This document shows positions 8,567-18,383 of a DNA stretch of 64,000 nt, piece by piece. The stretch is taken from contig NZ_NEJH01000004.1 in NCBI RefSeq assembly GCF_002113025.1, positions 372,001 through 436,000 on the forward strand, in the 5' to 3' direction. Position 1 is the stretch's first letter; each line of letters opens with the position of its first letter. Source of the stretch: Pseudomonas sp. B28(2017). Its GTDB lineage: Bacteria; Pseudomonadota; Gammaproteobacteria; Pseudomonadales; Pseudomonadaceae. A program made the position numbers and the translations under genes. The notes under the pieces are model-generated. The model saw only the letters and a list, made by a program, of their open reading frames with translations. It had not been told where the DNA came from and searched no databases.

Positions 8567-9250
8567 TTAGAACGAGAAAGGATTGATTCCCACAAAACTG
8601 TCCACAGTGACATGCCCCGCCAGTTCCCCGCCCTCACGGGCCAGGCCGCAAGTGGCCATACCCGCCGCACGCGCTGCGTCGAGTTCTTCGACGATGTCCG
8701 ACAGGAACAGAATCTGCTCCGCCTCGACCTGGATCGCCCGGGTGATGTTGGCGTAGGACTGCGCCTCGCGTTTTGGCCCTGACGTCGTATCGAAATAGCC
8801 GCTGAACAGCGGCGTCAGATCCCCCGCCTCCGAGCAGCCGAAGATCAACTTCTGCGCCTGGATCGAGCCCGAGGAATAAACGAACAGTCGATAGCCGTTC
8901 TGGTGCCATTGCTTGAGGGCTTCGACGGCGTCGGGGTAAACGTGGCCTTTCAGTTGCCCGGCCTGATAGCCCTGCTCCCAGACCATTCCCTGCAACGCTT
9001 TCAACGGCGTGGCCTTGCGGTCTTCGGCAATCCAGCCCAACAGGATCTCGATGACCCGCTCCACATCGGCATTCGGTTCGTTGCTGTCGCGGCGCACGGC
9101 AGCCAGTTGTTCCGCCACGTCGGCGCGTTCGGCGTGCTGACGGATAAACGCCGGCAGGTGTTTGGCGGCATAGGGAAACAGCACGTCGAACACAAAACTC
9201 ACCGCGCTGGTGGTGCCCTCGATGTCGGTGAGAATCGCTTTGATCGGCAT
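8567..9250 (-). CDS. mtnC: enolase-phosphatase E1
   Basis: A 227-residue HAD-superfamily enzyme of methionine salvage. It enolises 2,3-diketo-5-methylthiopentyl-1-phosphate and removes the phosphate to give the acireductone. The N-terminal catalytic motif is [16 protein letters not shown] (residues 4-19), and the motif [17 protein letters not shown] is near residue 175. The start at 9250 is used because an upstream extension would run into mtnD. It is the last gene of the mtnB-mtnD-mtnC order, four bases after mtnD. Confidence 0.96.
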   Translation of the reverse strand: MPIKAILTDIEGTTSAVSFVFDVLFPYAAKHLPAFIRQHAERADVAEQLAAVRRDSNEPNADVERVIEILLGWIAEDRKATPLKALQGMVWEQGYQAGQLKGHVYPDAVEALKQWHQNGYRLFVYSSGSIQAQKLIFGCSEAGDLTPLFSGYFDTTSGPKREAQSYANITRAIQVEAEQILFLSDIVEELDAARAAGMATCGLAREGGELAGHVTVDSFVGINPFSF

Positions 9251-9254
9251 CGAC

Positions 9255-9800
9255 TCAGTCCTCCAGACGCGGGAATTGGCTGGCGATGTCTTCGCCGGTG
9301 AAGTTGGCCACCCAGCCTTCCGGGTTGTTGAACAGACGGATCGCAACGAAATGCGGATGTTCGCCCATGTCGAACCAGTGTTTGGTACCGGCCGGCACCG
9401 AGATCAGGTCGTTTTTCTCGCACAGGACCGCGTAGACGTAATCGTCGATGTGCAGGGTAAACAAGCCACGGCCGGCAACGAAAAATCGGACTTCGTCTTC
9501 GCCGTGGCGATGTTCGTCGAGGAACTTGGCACGCAGTTCGGCTTTTTGCGGGTGATCGCTGTTGAGGCTGATCACGTCGACGGTAACGTAACCGCGTTCG
9601 GTCATCAGCTTGTCGATCTGCTCCTGGTAGGCGGCAATCACTTCTTCCTGAGTGGCGCCCGGCTGGATCTTCGCCGCCGCTTGCCAGCGGTCAAAGCGCA
9701 CGCCCTGCTCGGCCAAAGTCGAGGCGATGTCTTCGAAATGGGTCAGCACCTTGTTGGGAATTTCAGGGCTGGAGACGTGATAAACGGACAGGCTGCTCAT
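9255..9800 (-). CDS. mtnD: acireductone dioxygenase
   Basis: A 181-residue cupin that oxidises acireductone; with iron it yields the methionine precursor 2-keto-4-methylthiobutyrate and formate. The metal-binding motif [16 protein letters not shown] (about residues 97-112) supplies the His/His/Glu ligands and [18 protein letters not shown] the last His. Nickel-bound forms of the family catalyse a different off-pathway reaction; the sequence cannot show which metal is used. It lies between mtnB and mtnC. Confidence 0.96.
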   Translation of the reverse strand: MSSLSVYHVSSPEIPNKVLTHFEDIASTLAEQGVRFDRWQAAAKIQPGATQEEVIAAYQEQIDKLMTERGYVTVDVISLNSDHPQKAELRAKFLDEHRHGEDEVRFFVAGRGLFTLHIDDYVYAVLCEKNDLISVPAGTKHWFDMGEHPHFVAIRLFNNPEGWVANFTGEDIASQFPRLED

Positions 9801-9820
9801 CGTGGCAACTCCTTAACGGT

Positions 9821-10447
9821 TCATGCGTTACGGTTAAAGAGCGAGCGCGTCTTCAACTCGCACTCGAACAAAAATTCAAAGGCCTCGATCTGCCGCAGGG
9901 CATCGCTCATGCGCGCGCCCCAGGTGTACAGGCCATGACCGCGGATCAGGTAGCCGACGCAATCGGGATGGGCGTCGAGCCAAGGCTGCACCTTGGCGGC
10001 CAGGCGCGCAATGTCCTGGTCGTTGTCGAAAATCGGCACGCGCACCCGGGATTCGTGGGTCGTCACACCGCTAAAGGCTTTCTGCAGTTCGTAGTCTTCG
10101 AACTCGATGAAGTCTTGCGGTGTCAGACGCGACAGCACGGTGGCATTCACCGAGTGGGTGTGCAGCACGGCTCCGATCTCTGGGCGCCAGGTATAGAGCT
10201 GGGTGTGCAACAGGGTTTCGGCGGACGGTTTCTTGCCCGGTTCCAGACTGTTGCCCGACAGGTCAGTGGCCAGCACATCGTCCATGCCGAGTTGCCCCTT
10301 GTGCTTGCCGGACACGGTCAGCAAGGCTTCGGTCGGCGACAGGCGAGTCGAGTAATTGCTGCTTGTGGCTGGCGACCAGCCGCGGCCATACAGAAAACGC
10401 CCGGCGTCGATGATTTCCTGGGCGAGGTGTTCACGGGTAAGGCTCAT
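9821..10447 (-). CDS. mtnB: methylthioribulose-1-phosphate dehydratase
   Basis: A 208-residue class II aldolase-fold enzyme of methionine salvage. Zinc ligands are seen in VLHTHSVNATVLSR (about residue 95) and LIRGHGLYTWG (about 175). I start at MSLTREHLAQEIIDAGRFLY. A start seven codons upstream is possible, but 10447 overlaps the stop of the preceding MFS gene by four bases, the usual translational-coupling arrangement. Confidence 0.95.
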   Translation of the reverse strand: MSLTREHLAQEIIDAGRFLYGRGWSPATSSNYSTRLSPTEALLTVSGKHKGQLGMDDVLATDLSGNSLEPGKKPSAETLLHTQLYTWRPEIGAVLHTHSVNATVLSRLTPQDFIEFEDYELQKAFSGVTTHESRVRVPIFDNDQDIARLAAKVQPWLDAHPDCVGYLIRGHGLYTWGARMSDALRQIEAFEFLFECELKTRSLFNRNA

Positions 10448-11595
10448 GGCCTGTCCTCTTGCATACATGTGGCAATGATAACGGCAGCCGCGACGGCTGC
10501 GAGACTGGCAATACTAAAGGTCCATGCCGCGCCGAGGGCGTTCCAGCTGTAACCGGCGTACAACGCGCCCAATGCGCCACCGGTGCCGGCCAGTGCGGCG
10601 TACAGCGCCTGGCCCTGGCCTTGCTGGCGCGCACCGAAGCTACGTTGCACGAATTGAATGGCAGCGGCGTGAAAGCTGCCGAATGTCGCCGCGTGCAGCA
10701 CCTGGGCAAACAACAGCACCCAAAGAAACTCCGCGAGCGAACCCAGCAACAGCCAACGCAACGCCGCCAACAGAAAACTGACCATCAGCACCCGGCGCAA
10801 CGAGAAGCGCGCGAGGATCCGGCTCATGGCCAAAAACATCAGCACCTCAGCAACCACGCCGACCGCCCAGAGCATGCCGATCACACCACGGCTGTAACCC
10901 AGTCGCTCAAGGTGCAGGGTCAGAAAGGTGTAATACGGCCCGTGGCTCATCTGCATCAGCGCCACGCATACGTAAAACGCCAGCACGCCGGGGCTGCGCA
11001 ATTGCTTGAGGAATCCTTCCCCCGCCACCCGGTTACCCGGCGCCGGTTGGGCATTGGGTACCCACAGGCTGCTGAGCACGATGCCGGCCATGATCAGCAC
11101 CAACGCCACCGGGTAGATGTCCAGGCTCAGCCATTCGAACAGCCGGCCCAGCGCGACCACGGTGATGATGAAACCGATCGAGCCCCACAGGCGAATCTGG
11201 CTGTAGCGCGAGGTCTGCCCCTGCAAATGTGCCAGGGTGATGACTTCGAATTGTGGCAACACCGCATGCCAGAAGAATGCATGCAAGGCCATGACCATCG
11301 CCAGCCAGGCGTAGGTCTTGCTGACGAAAATCAGCGAAAAGGTCAGCAGCGTGCACACCGCGCCGAAGCGCACGATGGCCAGCCGCCGACCGGTGTAGTC
11401 GCCCAGCCAGCCCCAGATGTTCGGCGCCACGCAGCGCATCAGCATCGGGATCGCCACCAGCTCGCCGATGCGCGCGGCACTGAATCCGAGGTGATCGAAA
11501 TACAGCGCCAGAAACGGCGCTGTCGAACCGAGCAAGGCGAAATAGAACAGATAGAAACTGGAGAGCCGCCAGTACGGGAGCGCCGCAGTCGCCAT
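10444..11595 (-). CDS. MFS transporter, HcaT/MFS_1-like family
   Basis: A 383-residue protein with about twelve hydrophobic segments, opening LPYWRLSSFYLFYFALLGSTA and carrying the loop WGWLGDYTGRRLAIVRFG between segments 2 and 3. It belongs to the branch related to 3-phenylpropionate (HcaT) and nucleoside transporters. Its stop overlaps the mtnB start by four bases, so it is translated with the methionine-salvage genes. A substrate connected to methylthioribose or methylthioadenosine is therefore an inference from context. Confidence 0.88.
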   Translation of the reverse strand: MATAALPYWRLSSFYLFYFALLGSTAPFLALYFDHLGFSAARIGELVAIPMLMRCVAPNIWGWLGDYTGRRLAIVRFGAVCTLLTFSLIFVSKTYAWLAMVMALHAFFWHAVLPQFEVITLAHLQGQTSRYSQIRLWGSIGFIITVVALGRLFEWLSLDIYPVALVLIMAGIVLSSLWVPNAQPAPGNRVAGEGFLKQLRSPGVLAFYVCVALMQMSHGPYYTFLTLHLERLGYSRGVIGMLWAVGVVAEVLMFLAMSRILARFSLRRVLMVSFLLAALRWLLLGSLAEFLWVLLFAQVLHAATFGSFHAAAIQFVQRSFGARQQGQGQALYAALAGTGGALGALYAGYSWNALGAAWTFSIASLAAVAAAVIIATCMQEDRP

Positions 11596-11624
11596 CAGAC
11601 GGCTGCGACTGTGAAGTCAGCCAT

Positions 11625-12716
11625 TTAAAGCTGACCCAGCACCGGCGTGCTCACACGTACATCGGCGTTCTGCCCACGGTGACGCAGCAGGTGATCCATC
11701 AGCACGATGGCCATCATCGCCTCGGCGATCGGCGTGGCGCGGATGCCGACGCACGGATCGTGGCGCCCCTTGGTGATCACTTCCACGGGGTTGCCATGGA
11801 TATCGATGGAACGGCCCGGTGTGGTGATGCTCGACGTCGGCTTCAGCGCCAGGTGCGCAACGATCGGCTGACCGGAGGAAATACCGCCGAGAATGCCACC
11901 CGCGTTATTGCTGAGGAAACCTTGCGGGGTCATTTCATCGCGATGCTCGGTACCACGCTGGGCGACGCTGGCGAAACCAGCACCGATTTCCACGCCCTTG
12001 ACTGCGTTGATGCTCATCAGCGCATGGGCCAGTTCGGCATCGAGACGGTCGAAGATCGGCTCGCCCAGGCCCGGCATCACGCCTTCGGCGACCACGGTGA
12101 TTTTCGCACCGACCGAATCCTGGTCGCGGCGCAACTGGTCCATGTAGGCTTCCAGTTCCGGCACCTTATCCGGATCCGGGCTGAAGAAGGCGTTCTGCTC
12201 GACCGATTCCCAGGTCTTGAACGGGATTTCAATCGGCCCGAGCTGGCTCATGTAGCCGCGGATGACGATGCCCTGGCTCGCCAGGTATTTTTTTGCAATC
12301 GCCCCCGCCGCCACACGCATCGCCGTTTCACGGGCCGAGCTGCGACCGCCGCCGCGGTAGTCGCGCTCACCGTACTTGTGGTGGTAGGTGTAGTCGGCGT
12401 GGGCCGGGCGGAACAGATCCTTGATCGCCGAGTAGTCCTTGGACTTCTGGTCGGTGTTGCGGATCAGCAGGCCGATGGCGCAACCGGTGGTGCGGCCTTC
12501 GAACACGCCAGAGAGGATTTCGACTTCGTCGGCTTCCTGACGCTGAGTGGTGTGGCGGCTGGTGCCGGGCTTGCGACGGTCCAGGTCACGCTGCAGATCC
12601 TCCAGGGATATCTCCAGGCCCGGCGGGCAGCCATCGACAATGGCGACCAACGCCGGACCATGGCTTTCGCCCGCGGTGGTGACAGTGAACAGCTTGCCGT
12701 AGGTATTGCCGGACAT
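11625..12716 (-). CDS. aroC: chorismate synthase
   Basis: A 363-residue enzyme for the last step of the shikimate pathway, converting EPSP to chorismate with reduced flavin. It opens [20 protein letters not shown] and carries the signature [19 protein letters not shown] (about residues 120-140). GGAG lies about nine bases before the ATG. The MFS gene follows 29 bases after its stop, so aroC may be the first gene of an aroC-MFS-mtnBDC transcript. Confidence 0.97.
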   Translation of the reverse strand: MSGNTYGKLFTVTTAGESHGPALVAIVDGCPPGLEISLEDLQRDLDRRKPGTSRHTTQRQEADEVEILSGVFEGRTTGCAIGLLIRNTDQKSKDYSAIKDLFRPAHADYTYHHKYGERDYRGGGRSSARETAMRVAAGAIAKKYLASQGIVIRGYMSQLGPIEIPFKTWESVEQNAFFSPDPDKVPELEAYMDQLRRDQDSVGAKITVVAEGVMPGLGEPIFDRLDAELAHALMSINAVKGVEIGAGFASVAQRGTEHRDEMTPQGFLSNNAGGILGGISSGQPIVAHLALKPTSSITTPGRSIDIHGNPVEVITKGRHDPCVGIRATPIAEAMMAIVLMDHLLRHRGQNADVRVSTPVLGQL

Positions 12717-12847
12717 GCAGGACGCTCCGTGAAATGAACCTGAATACGTAATGCGCGCCAGTATACGCAGGCTACCCAAGTAGTTCATCCTCGAACCTTA
12801 TGGGTGCCGGTGAGTCCAACCGGCATCGACTGGATGATGGCGCGATA

Positions 12848-13798
12848 ATGCTGCGAGTTCTAGCCTTGAGCCTTACCCTGATTTCCGGCTTCGCCCAGGC
12901 GACTGTCCTGCAACGACCGATCTCGCTGGATACCGGTACCGGCGAGCTTTTCGGCTCGTTGTTGCTGCCAAAATCCGACGAACCCGTGCCGGTTGTCCTG
13001 ATCATTTCCGGCTCCGGCCCTACTGATCGCGACGGAAACAACGCCGACGGCGGGCGCAATGACAGCCTCAAGCGGCTGGCCTGGGTACTGGCCAAACACA
13101 ACATCGCCAGTGTGCGCTACGACAAACGCGGTGTGGCCGCGAGCCTGGCCGCCACGCCGGACGAACGCAACCTGACAGTGGACGCCTATGTCGCCGACGC
13201 CGAAGCCTGGGGCCGCAAGCTCAAGAGCGATCAGCGTTTCGGCAAGCTGATCGTGCTGGGTCACAGCGAGGGAGCCTTGATCGCCAGCCTCGCTGCGCCG
13301 GGCATTGATGCCGACGCGGTGATTTCTGTCTCCGGCAGCGCAAGACCGGTCGATCAGGTCATCCGCCAGCAACTGGGCAATCGACTGCCACCGCCGCTGA
13401 TGCTGCGCAGCAATGAGTTGCTCGACAACCTCAAGGCCGGGAAACCCGACGACAACGTGCCGCCACCATTGCAGGCCATTTTCCGTCCGAGCGTGCAGCC
13501 GTACCTGATTTCCCTGTTCCGCCAGGACCCGGCCGCAGCGTTTGCCAGGCTGAAGATGCCGGCGCTGATCATCCAGGGCAGCAACGACATCCAGGTCGGC
13601 GTCAATGACGCAAGGCTGCTCAAGGCGGCAAAACCGGACGCCGAACTGGCGCTGATCGAGGGCATGAACCACGTCATGCGCATCGTGCCCAACGACGTCA
13701 AACGCCAACTGGCCTCCTATAAAGATCCGCAATTGCCCCTCGCGGCGGAACTGGGCACGCGAATCCTCGGGTTTATTGACGGACTTCGCGCCAGTTAA
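12848..13798 (+). CDS. secreted alpha/beta hydrolase
   Basis: A 316-residue protein. The start at 12848 gives a short signal peptide (MLRVLALSLTLISGFAQA, then TVLQRP); a longer frame from 12800 would bury it. The nucleophile elbow is GHSEGALIAS (Ser near residue 140), with NDIQVGVNDA supplying the likely Asp and GMNHVMR the His near the end. The oxyanion region is IISGSGPTDRDGN. It is probably a periplasmic esterase or peptidase-like hydrolase; the substrate cannot be read from the sequence. Confidence 0.88.
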   Translation: MLRVLALSLTLISGFAQATVLQRPISLDTGTGELFGSLLLPKSDEPVPVVLIISGSGPTDRDGNNADGGRNDSLKRLAWVLAKHNIASVRYDKRGVAASLAATPDERNLTVDAYVADAEAWGRKLKSDQRFGKLIVLGHSEGALIASLAAPGIDADAVISVSGSARPVDQVIRQQLGNRLPPPLMLRSNELLDNLKAGKPDDNVPPPLQAIFRPSVQPYLISLFRQDPAAAFARLKMPALIIQGSNDIQVGVNDARLLKAAKPDAELALIEGMNHVMRIVPNDVKRQLASYKDPQLPLAAELGTRILGFIDGLRAS

Positions 13799-13929
13799 GC
13801 ACTGTAGAGGGCGTTCTCAGCCAGTTTTCACACCCCCCAGCCCTCCAGTCTTGAAAAAAACGGCCGATAAGCCTTTGTCGCCACCACATTGGTTGGCAAC
13901 AAGCTGAGCTTGGACAGGATCTCGCCGTT

Positions 13930-14721
13930 ATGACTGACACCCAGACTTCACCCGACACCAGCGCTGAAAAAGACGCACCGCCAGCGGTCGAGCTGCCCTG
14001 GGCGGACGTCCACGTCGAGCACCACAAGATGCTCCGTCTGTCGCCGCTGCAGACTGACCGCAACACAGGCGGGCGCCCATTGCGTTTTGTCGAGTTCGGC
14101 TATGCCGAGCGCAACGACAAGGAGCACAGCCTGATGCGCATGAGCATCACCCTGCCCGGCCAGCGCGTACGCAAGGAACAGAATCATCTGGACGTGTGGG
14201 TCGATCACGCCGACAAGCGCGTGCATTTCGGCCCGCAAAGCGGCTTACAGGTTGAACCGCTGAACCGTGGCATTGGTCGATTCCTGGCGTCCCAGGGCAT
14301 CAACTGGGCGAAGAGGCGCTGGCCGACCTACACCGTCGACGGCTTTGACCTGAACAACAAGGATGCGCTGAACGAAGACACCCGCCTGCGCCGCGATCAT
14401 TTTTTACGCGTGCACGGTTTCGACGTGGCGTATGCCGATGCCCAGCATTTGAAAGGCAGCGTCAAGCCGGTCAGGGTCGGCGACCTTTCTGGCGACTGGA
14501 ACAGCGAAAAACTGCAGGTCGTGGAAATTCTCGAGGCGGCTCAGATGCTCCAGCAAGCCGAGCAGAACCTGGCCGAGCAGGAAGTCAAACTCAAGAAACA
14601 CGAAGAGAAAGTCAGCAAATACAAACGCGAAGACGCCGGGCTGCGCTTCACCATTACTTGCCTGGTGGCGTTTGCGGTGTTTCAGGCGGGGTTGCTGATC
14701 TGGATTGCCACGCATCGGTAA
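13930..14721 (+). CDS. hypothetical protein with coiled coil and C-terminal membrane anchor
   Basis: A 263-residue protein I do not recognise. The N-terminal 190 residues are soluble and charged, with no known motif. Residues about 195-235 (ILEAAQMLQQAEQNLAEQEV onward) form a likely coiled coil. A single hydrophobic segment near the end (TITCLVAFAVFQAGLLIWIA) would anchor it in the inner membrane with the bulk in the cytoplasm. It stands alone between the hydrolase and a REP doublet. Confidence 0.8.
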   Translation: MTDTQTSPDTSAEKDAPPAVELPWADVHVEHHKMLRLSPLQTDRNTGGRPLRFVEFGYAERNDKEHSLMRMSITLPGQRVRKEQNHLDVWVDHADKRVHFGPQSGLQVEPLNRGIGRFLASQGINWAKRRWPTYTVDGFDLNNKDALNEDTRLRRDHFLRVHGFDVAYADAQHLKGSVKPVRVGDLSGDWNSEKLQVVEILEAAQMLQQAEQNLAEQEVKLKKHEEKVSKYKREDAGLRFTITCLVAFAVFQAGLLIWIATHR

Positions 14722-14745
14722 TAGCTTGAGAGCGAGCCGCCGCCA

Positions 14746-14818
14746 TTCGCGAGCAGGCTCGCTCCCACAGGTTTTGTGAACACCACAAATCCTCTGTGGG
14801 AGCGAGCCTGCTCGCGAA
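14746..14818. repeat. REP doublet (REPIN)
   Basis: TTCGCGAGCAGGCTCGCTCC and the inverted GGAGCGAGCCTGCTCGCGAA, about 30 bp apart, between convergent genes. It may also act as transcription-blocking secondary structure. Confidence 0.9.
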
Positions 14819-14829
14819 GTTTTTGACAG

Positions 14830-15738
14830 TCAGACGCGAGAAGCGAACAGCGCCTGATGCTCCCGGCACTGCTGCGCGCTCAGCATGAACACACCATGGC
14901 CGCCACGCTCGAACTCCAGCCAGGCAAAGTCGACTTCCGGGTACAACGCCTCAACGTGCACCTGGCTGTTGCCCACTTCGACAATCAGCAGGCCCTTCTC
15001 GGTCAGATGATCCGCCGCTTCGGCAAGCATGCGCCGCACCAGGTTCAAACCGTCGTCACCGCAGGCCAGGCCCAGTTCCGGTTCGTGCTGGTACTCGTCC
15101 GGCATGTCGGCGAAATCTTCGGCATCGACGTAGGGCGGGTTCGACACGATCAAGTCGAAGCGTTGCCCCGGCAAGCCCTCAAAACCGTCGCCCTGCACCG
15201 TGTACACCCGCTCATCGACACCGTGGCGCTCAATGTTCTGGTTAGCCACCTCCAGCGCTTCGAACGACAGGTCTGCCAACACCACCTCGGCATGCTGGAA
15301 CTCGTAGGCGCAGGCGATGCCGATGCAACCGGAACCGGTGCACAAGTCGAGAATCCGCGCAGGCTCAGCAGCCAGCCACGGAGTAAACCGATTTTCGATC
15401 AGTTCACCAATGGGTGAACGCGGGATCAGCACGCGCTCATCAACGATGAACGACATGCCACAGAACCAGGCCTCGCCCAGCAGATACGCAGTCGGAACCC
15501 GCTCTTCGATACGGCGCTTGAGCAAGCTCTGCAAGTGGACCACTTCGTCGTCTTCCAGATTGCAGTCGAGGTAGCTGTCAGCAATTTCCCACGGCAAGTG
15601 CAATGCGCCCAACACCAGTTGACGGGCTTCGTCCCAGGCGTTGTCGGTGCCATGGCCGAAAAACAGATCCTCCCCATGGAAACGGCTGACAGCCCAACGA
15701 ATATGGTCACGCAGGGTGCGAAGGCGGGAAGTGATCAC
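14830..15738 (-). CDS. prmB: 50S ribosomal protein L3 N5-glutamine methyltransferase
   Basis: A 302-residue SAM-dependent methyltransferase of the HemK/PrmB family, which methylates a glutamine side chain of ribosomal protein L3. The SAM site is [20 protein letters not shown] (about residues 135-153), and the substrate-glutamine motif is [13 protein letters not shown] (about 203-215). It lies near aroC, as in many gammaproteobacteria, but separated by the hydrolase and the coiled-coil gene. Confidence 0.95.
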   Translation of the reverse strand: MITSRLRTLRDHIRWAVSRFHGEDLFFGHGTDNAWDEARQLVLGALHLPWEIADSYLDCNLEDDEVVHLQSLLKRRIEERVPTAYLLGEAWFCGMSFIVDERVLIPRSPIGELIENRFTPWLAAEPARILDLCTGSGCIGIACAYEFQHAEVVLADLSFEALEVANQNIERHGVDERVYTVQGDGFEGLPGQRFDLIVSNPPYVDAEDFADMPDEYQHEPELGLACGDDGLNLVRRMLAEAADHLTEKGLLIVEVGNSQVHVEALYPEVDFAWLEFERGGHGVFMLSAQQCREHQALFASRV

Positions 15739-15977
15739 GACGGCAAACTCCAGAAAAATCGACGGGCGATTCTACCAGTCAAACGGCGCCACGACGACGC
15801 GGGTAAACGATCGATTCAAATGTAGGAGTTGTCCGTTTTTTCGCCAGGCTATTGATCAAAACTCGACTATTGACAAGGCTACAGGCCAGCAACGACGGCA
15901 CCTACGATCGTAGCGATTCACAGAACCGCTCAGCCAGAGGACAATGTCGCAAAAGCCCCACTCCAAGGAGCCCCAGA

Positions 15978-16568
15978 ATGTCCGTTCCAAAAACGATGTT
16001 TCAACTCAGTGGCCGCGGTTATCCGGCAGCCAAACTGAGTCAAGCGACCCTTATCATCATCGATGCCCAGAAAGAGTATTTGAGCGGGCCGCTGGCCCTC
16101 AGCGGCATGGATGAGGCCGTCGCGAACATCAAGCAGTTACTCGCCGCAGCCCGTGCCGCTGGCCGGCCGATCGTGCATGTCCGCCACCTCGGAACACTCG
16201 GTGGAATGTTCAACCCGCAAGGCGTCGGTGGTGAGTTCATTCCAGGCCTGGAGCCACAGAGTGATGAAACCGTCATCGGCAAATTGCTGCCAAGCGCGTT
16301 TCACGGCACCGAACTGGCAAAACGCCTGGAAGACCTCGGCGCCCTCGACCTCATCGTCTGTGGCTTCATGAGCCACTCCAGTGTCAGCACCACAGTGCGC
16401 GCGGCCAAGAACCTGGGTTTCCGATGCACACTTATTGAAGATGCCTGCGCCACACGCGACTTGCCCTACAAGGGCGGAGTCCTGAGCGCTGCGCACGTTC
16501 ATCAGACCGAAATGGCGATCATGGGGGACAACTTCGCCACCCTCGCACTGACCCGCGAACTGATCTGA
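15978..16568 (+). CDS. isochorismatase-fold hydrolase with Ser in place of the catalytic Cys
   Basis: A 196-residue protein of the cysteine-hydrolase/isochorismatase superfamily. AAGGAG lies seven bases before the chosen ATG. The catalytic Asp is at residue 29 (LIIIDAQKEYLSG) and the Lys at 102 (VIGKLLPSAF). The nucleophile loop reads CGFMSHSSVSTTVRAA, where relatives typically have GFMTHxCVSTTVRAA, so Ser135 occupies the Cys position. Members that act as isochorismatases also lack this Cys. The reaction is therefore uncertain, and it may not be an amidase. Confidence 0.88.
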   Translation: MSVPKTMFQLSGRGYPAAKLSQATLIIIDAQKEYLSGPLALSGMDEAVANIKQLLAAARAAGRPIVHVRHLGTLGGMFNPQGVGGEFIPGLEPQSDETVIGKLLPSAFHGTELAKRLEDLGALDLIVCGFMSHSSVSTTVRAAKNLGFRCTLIEDACATRDLPYKGGVLSAAHVHQTEMAIMGDNFATLALTRELI

Positions 16569-16699
16569 TCGGCGCTCAATGAGCGGCCTGGTACGCCGCT
16601 CATCCGCAAAAAGCTCTCATTAGCCATAATTGTCTTAGCCTCAGGAACATCCCGGTCAACTCCCGGTCGAAGGGCCGATACCCATTGAGGAAGGTCGGA

Positions 16700-17020
16700 A
16701 TGAAGTTATCCGATGGTTTTGACGCTCGCCGCTTGCGGCCCAAAGGCCAAAGAAACTGGCGTTTTCGAATCGGCGCAACATTCGCGGCATTGCTGGCGAT
16801 GTGCGGCGTGTTGCTCGCCATGGCCGGTACGGCCAGCCTGCTCGGTCACGCACCCGCCCTGGGTGAGTTGAACACAAGCCGCACCGGGGCTGCCGTGATC
16901 CTGGTCATCGGCCTGTTCGTACTGTACCTCGGGGTCTGGCTGTGGCGCCGTTGCCGTCGTCGCTCGCGGCAGTCGCGGGAACTGGCCATGTCCCCGCACC
17001 TGATGAAAAAACACGACTGA
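16700..17020 (+). CDS. hypothetical membrane protein, 106 aa
   Basis: Not recognised. It opens MKLSDGFDARRLRPKGQRNW and has two hydrophobic segments (about residues 26-48 and 62-80), followed by a very basic patch LWRRCRRRSRQSRE. By the positive-inside rule both ends would be cytoplasmic. The ATG at 16700 is preferred over a TTG at 16685 because a GGAAGG-type ribosome site lies before it. It is followed by the Smr gene on the same strand after 78 bases. Confidence 0.7.
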   Translation: MKLSDGFDARRLRPKGQRNWRFRIGATFAALLAMCGVLLAMAGTASLLGHAPALGELNTSRTGAAVILVIGLFVLYLGVWLWRRCRRRSRQSRELAMSPHLMKKHD

Positions 17021-17098
17021 GCCAAGCGTCTCGCGCGTTTTTGTCGCGCCCGATTTGCTTCGAGTTGGGTAAACTGGCCGCCCTTCGCGGAGGCTGAC

Positions 17099-17656
17099 AT
17101 GCAAGACGACGATTTTTCCCTGTTCAAGAGCGCGATCCAAGGCGTCAAGCCGATCAAGCATGATCGCGCCGAAACCGGCAAACCCAAGGCTGACCGCGCG
17201 CAAATTGCCAAGCTGCGTCAGGCAGCTACCGTGCGCACCGAATCCACCACCGTTGACGGGCTGTCCGATCAGTTTGTCATCGACGTCGGCCCTGAAGACG
17301 AGCTGATGTGGGCCCGCGATGGCGTGCAGGAAAGCCAGATGCGCAAGCTCAAGACCGGACAGATTCCGTTCGAAGGCAGCCTCGACCTGCACGGCATGAG
17401 CGTGGAAAAGGCCCGGGAAACCCTCTGGGCGTTCCTGGCCGAGGCAACCCGATTCGAAATCCGCTGCGTGCGCGTCACCCACGGCAAGGCGGTACGCCTG
17501 GATGGCAAGCGGCCGATGATCAAGAGCCACGTCAACACCTGGCTGCGCCAGCATCCACAGGTGCTCGGCTTCACCTCCTGTCAGGCGAAACACGGCGGTG
17601 CCGGAGCGGTTTACGTCATGCTCAAACGCACCATGATGGAAGGTCGCGACGAGTAA
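17099..17656 (+). CDS. Smr-domain protein (SmrA/YfcN-like)
   Basis: A 185-residue protein with a basic N-terminal region and a C-terminal Smr domain. The domain shows the LDLHG motif (GSLDLHGMSVEKARETLWAF, near residue 98) and the loop VTHGKAVRLDG (near 128), and ends with a VNTWLRQHPQV-type helix. Smr domains are nucleases acting on branched DNA or on mRNA at collided ribosomes; which applies here cannot be told from sequence. GGAGG lies six bases before the ATG. Confidence 0.9.
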   Translation: MQDDDFSLFKSAIQGVKPIKHDRAETGKPKADRAQIAKLRQAATVRTESTTVDGLSDQFVIDVGPEDELMWARDGVQESQMRKLKTGQIPFEGSLDLHGMSVEKARETLWAFLAEATRFEIRCVRVTHGKAVRLDGKRPMIKSHVNTWLRQHPQVLGFTSCQAKHGGAGAVYVMLKRTMMEGRDE

Positions 17657-17733
17657 AGCTGATGCGCCACGCTTGCAGCGTCGTGTCCGCCACCGTACCC
17701 TTGCCCTTTGCGTAAAATCCCACAGGTAGTTTC

Positions 17734-18279
17734 ATGTCCCTGGAACAGAATTACACCGCGATCCTTGGCCAACTGGGCGAGGACGTCTCCCGCGAGGGCC
17801 TGCTCGACACGCCCAAGCGTGCCGCCAAAGCCATGCAGTACCTCTGCCGCGGCTATGAACAGACACTCGAAGAGGTCACCAACGGTGCCCTGTTCAGCTC
17901 CGACAACAGCGAAATGGTGCTGGTCAAGGACATCGAGTTGTACTCGTTGTGCGAACACCACCTGCTGCCGTTCATCGGCAAGGCTCACGTCGCCTACATC
18001 CCGAGCGGCAAGGTCCTGGGCCTGTCGAAGGTGGCGCGGATCGTCGACATGTACGCCCGCCGCCTGCAGATCCAGGAAAACCTCAGCCGCCAGATCGCCG
18101 ATGCGGTCCAGCAAGTCACCGGCGCCCTGGGCGTTGCAGTGGTGATCGAGGCCAAGCACATGTGCATGATGATGCGCGGTGTGGAAAAGCAGAATTCGAC
18201 GATGATCACCTCGGTGATGCTCGGTGAATTCCGCGAGAATGCAGCCACCCGCAGCGAATTCCTCAGCCTCATCAAGTGA
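17734..18279 (+). CDS. folE: GTP cyclohydrolase I
   Basis: A 181-residue enzyme converting GTP to 7,8-dihydroneopterin triphosphate, the first step of folate synthesis. The zinc-binding motif is [20 protein letters not shown] (about residues 69-88), with the second Cys in [16 protein letters not shown] (about 140-155). Homo-oligomeric and cytoplasmic by family. A terminator directly after the stop suggests a transcript ending here. Confidence 0.96.
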   Translation: MSLEQNYTAILGQLGEDVSREGLLDTPKRAAKAMQYLCRGYEQTLEEVTNGALFSSDNSEMVLVKDIELYSLCEHHLLPFIGKAHVAYIPSGKVLGLSKVARIVDMYARRLQIQENLSRQIADAVQQVTGALGVAVVIEAKHMCMMMRGVEKQNSTMITSVMLGEFRENAATRSEFLSLIK

Positions 18280-18292
18280 TTCGCGACTCGAA

Positions 18293-18322
18293 GAAAACCG
18301 GCGTTCATCGCCGGTTTTTTTT
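18293..18322 (+). terminator. folE terminator
   Basis: AAAACCGGCG and CGCCGGTTTT pair around a six-base loop, followed by a run of T. It begins about 13 bases after the folE stop. Confidence 0.88.
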
Positions 18323-18383
18323 CGCCCGCAAAAAATCAGGTAAGCTGCGCGCCCTAATTCATTTGCACCGTGAGGCTTTCAAC

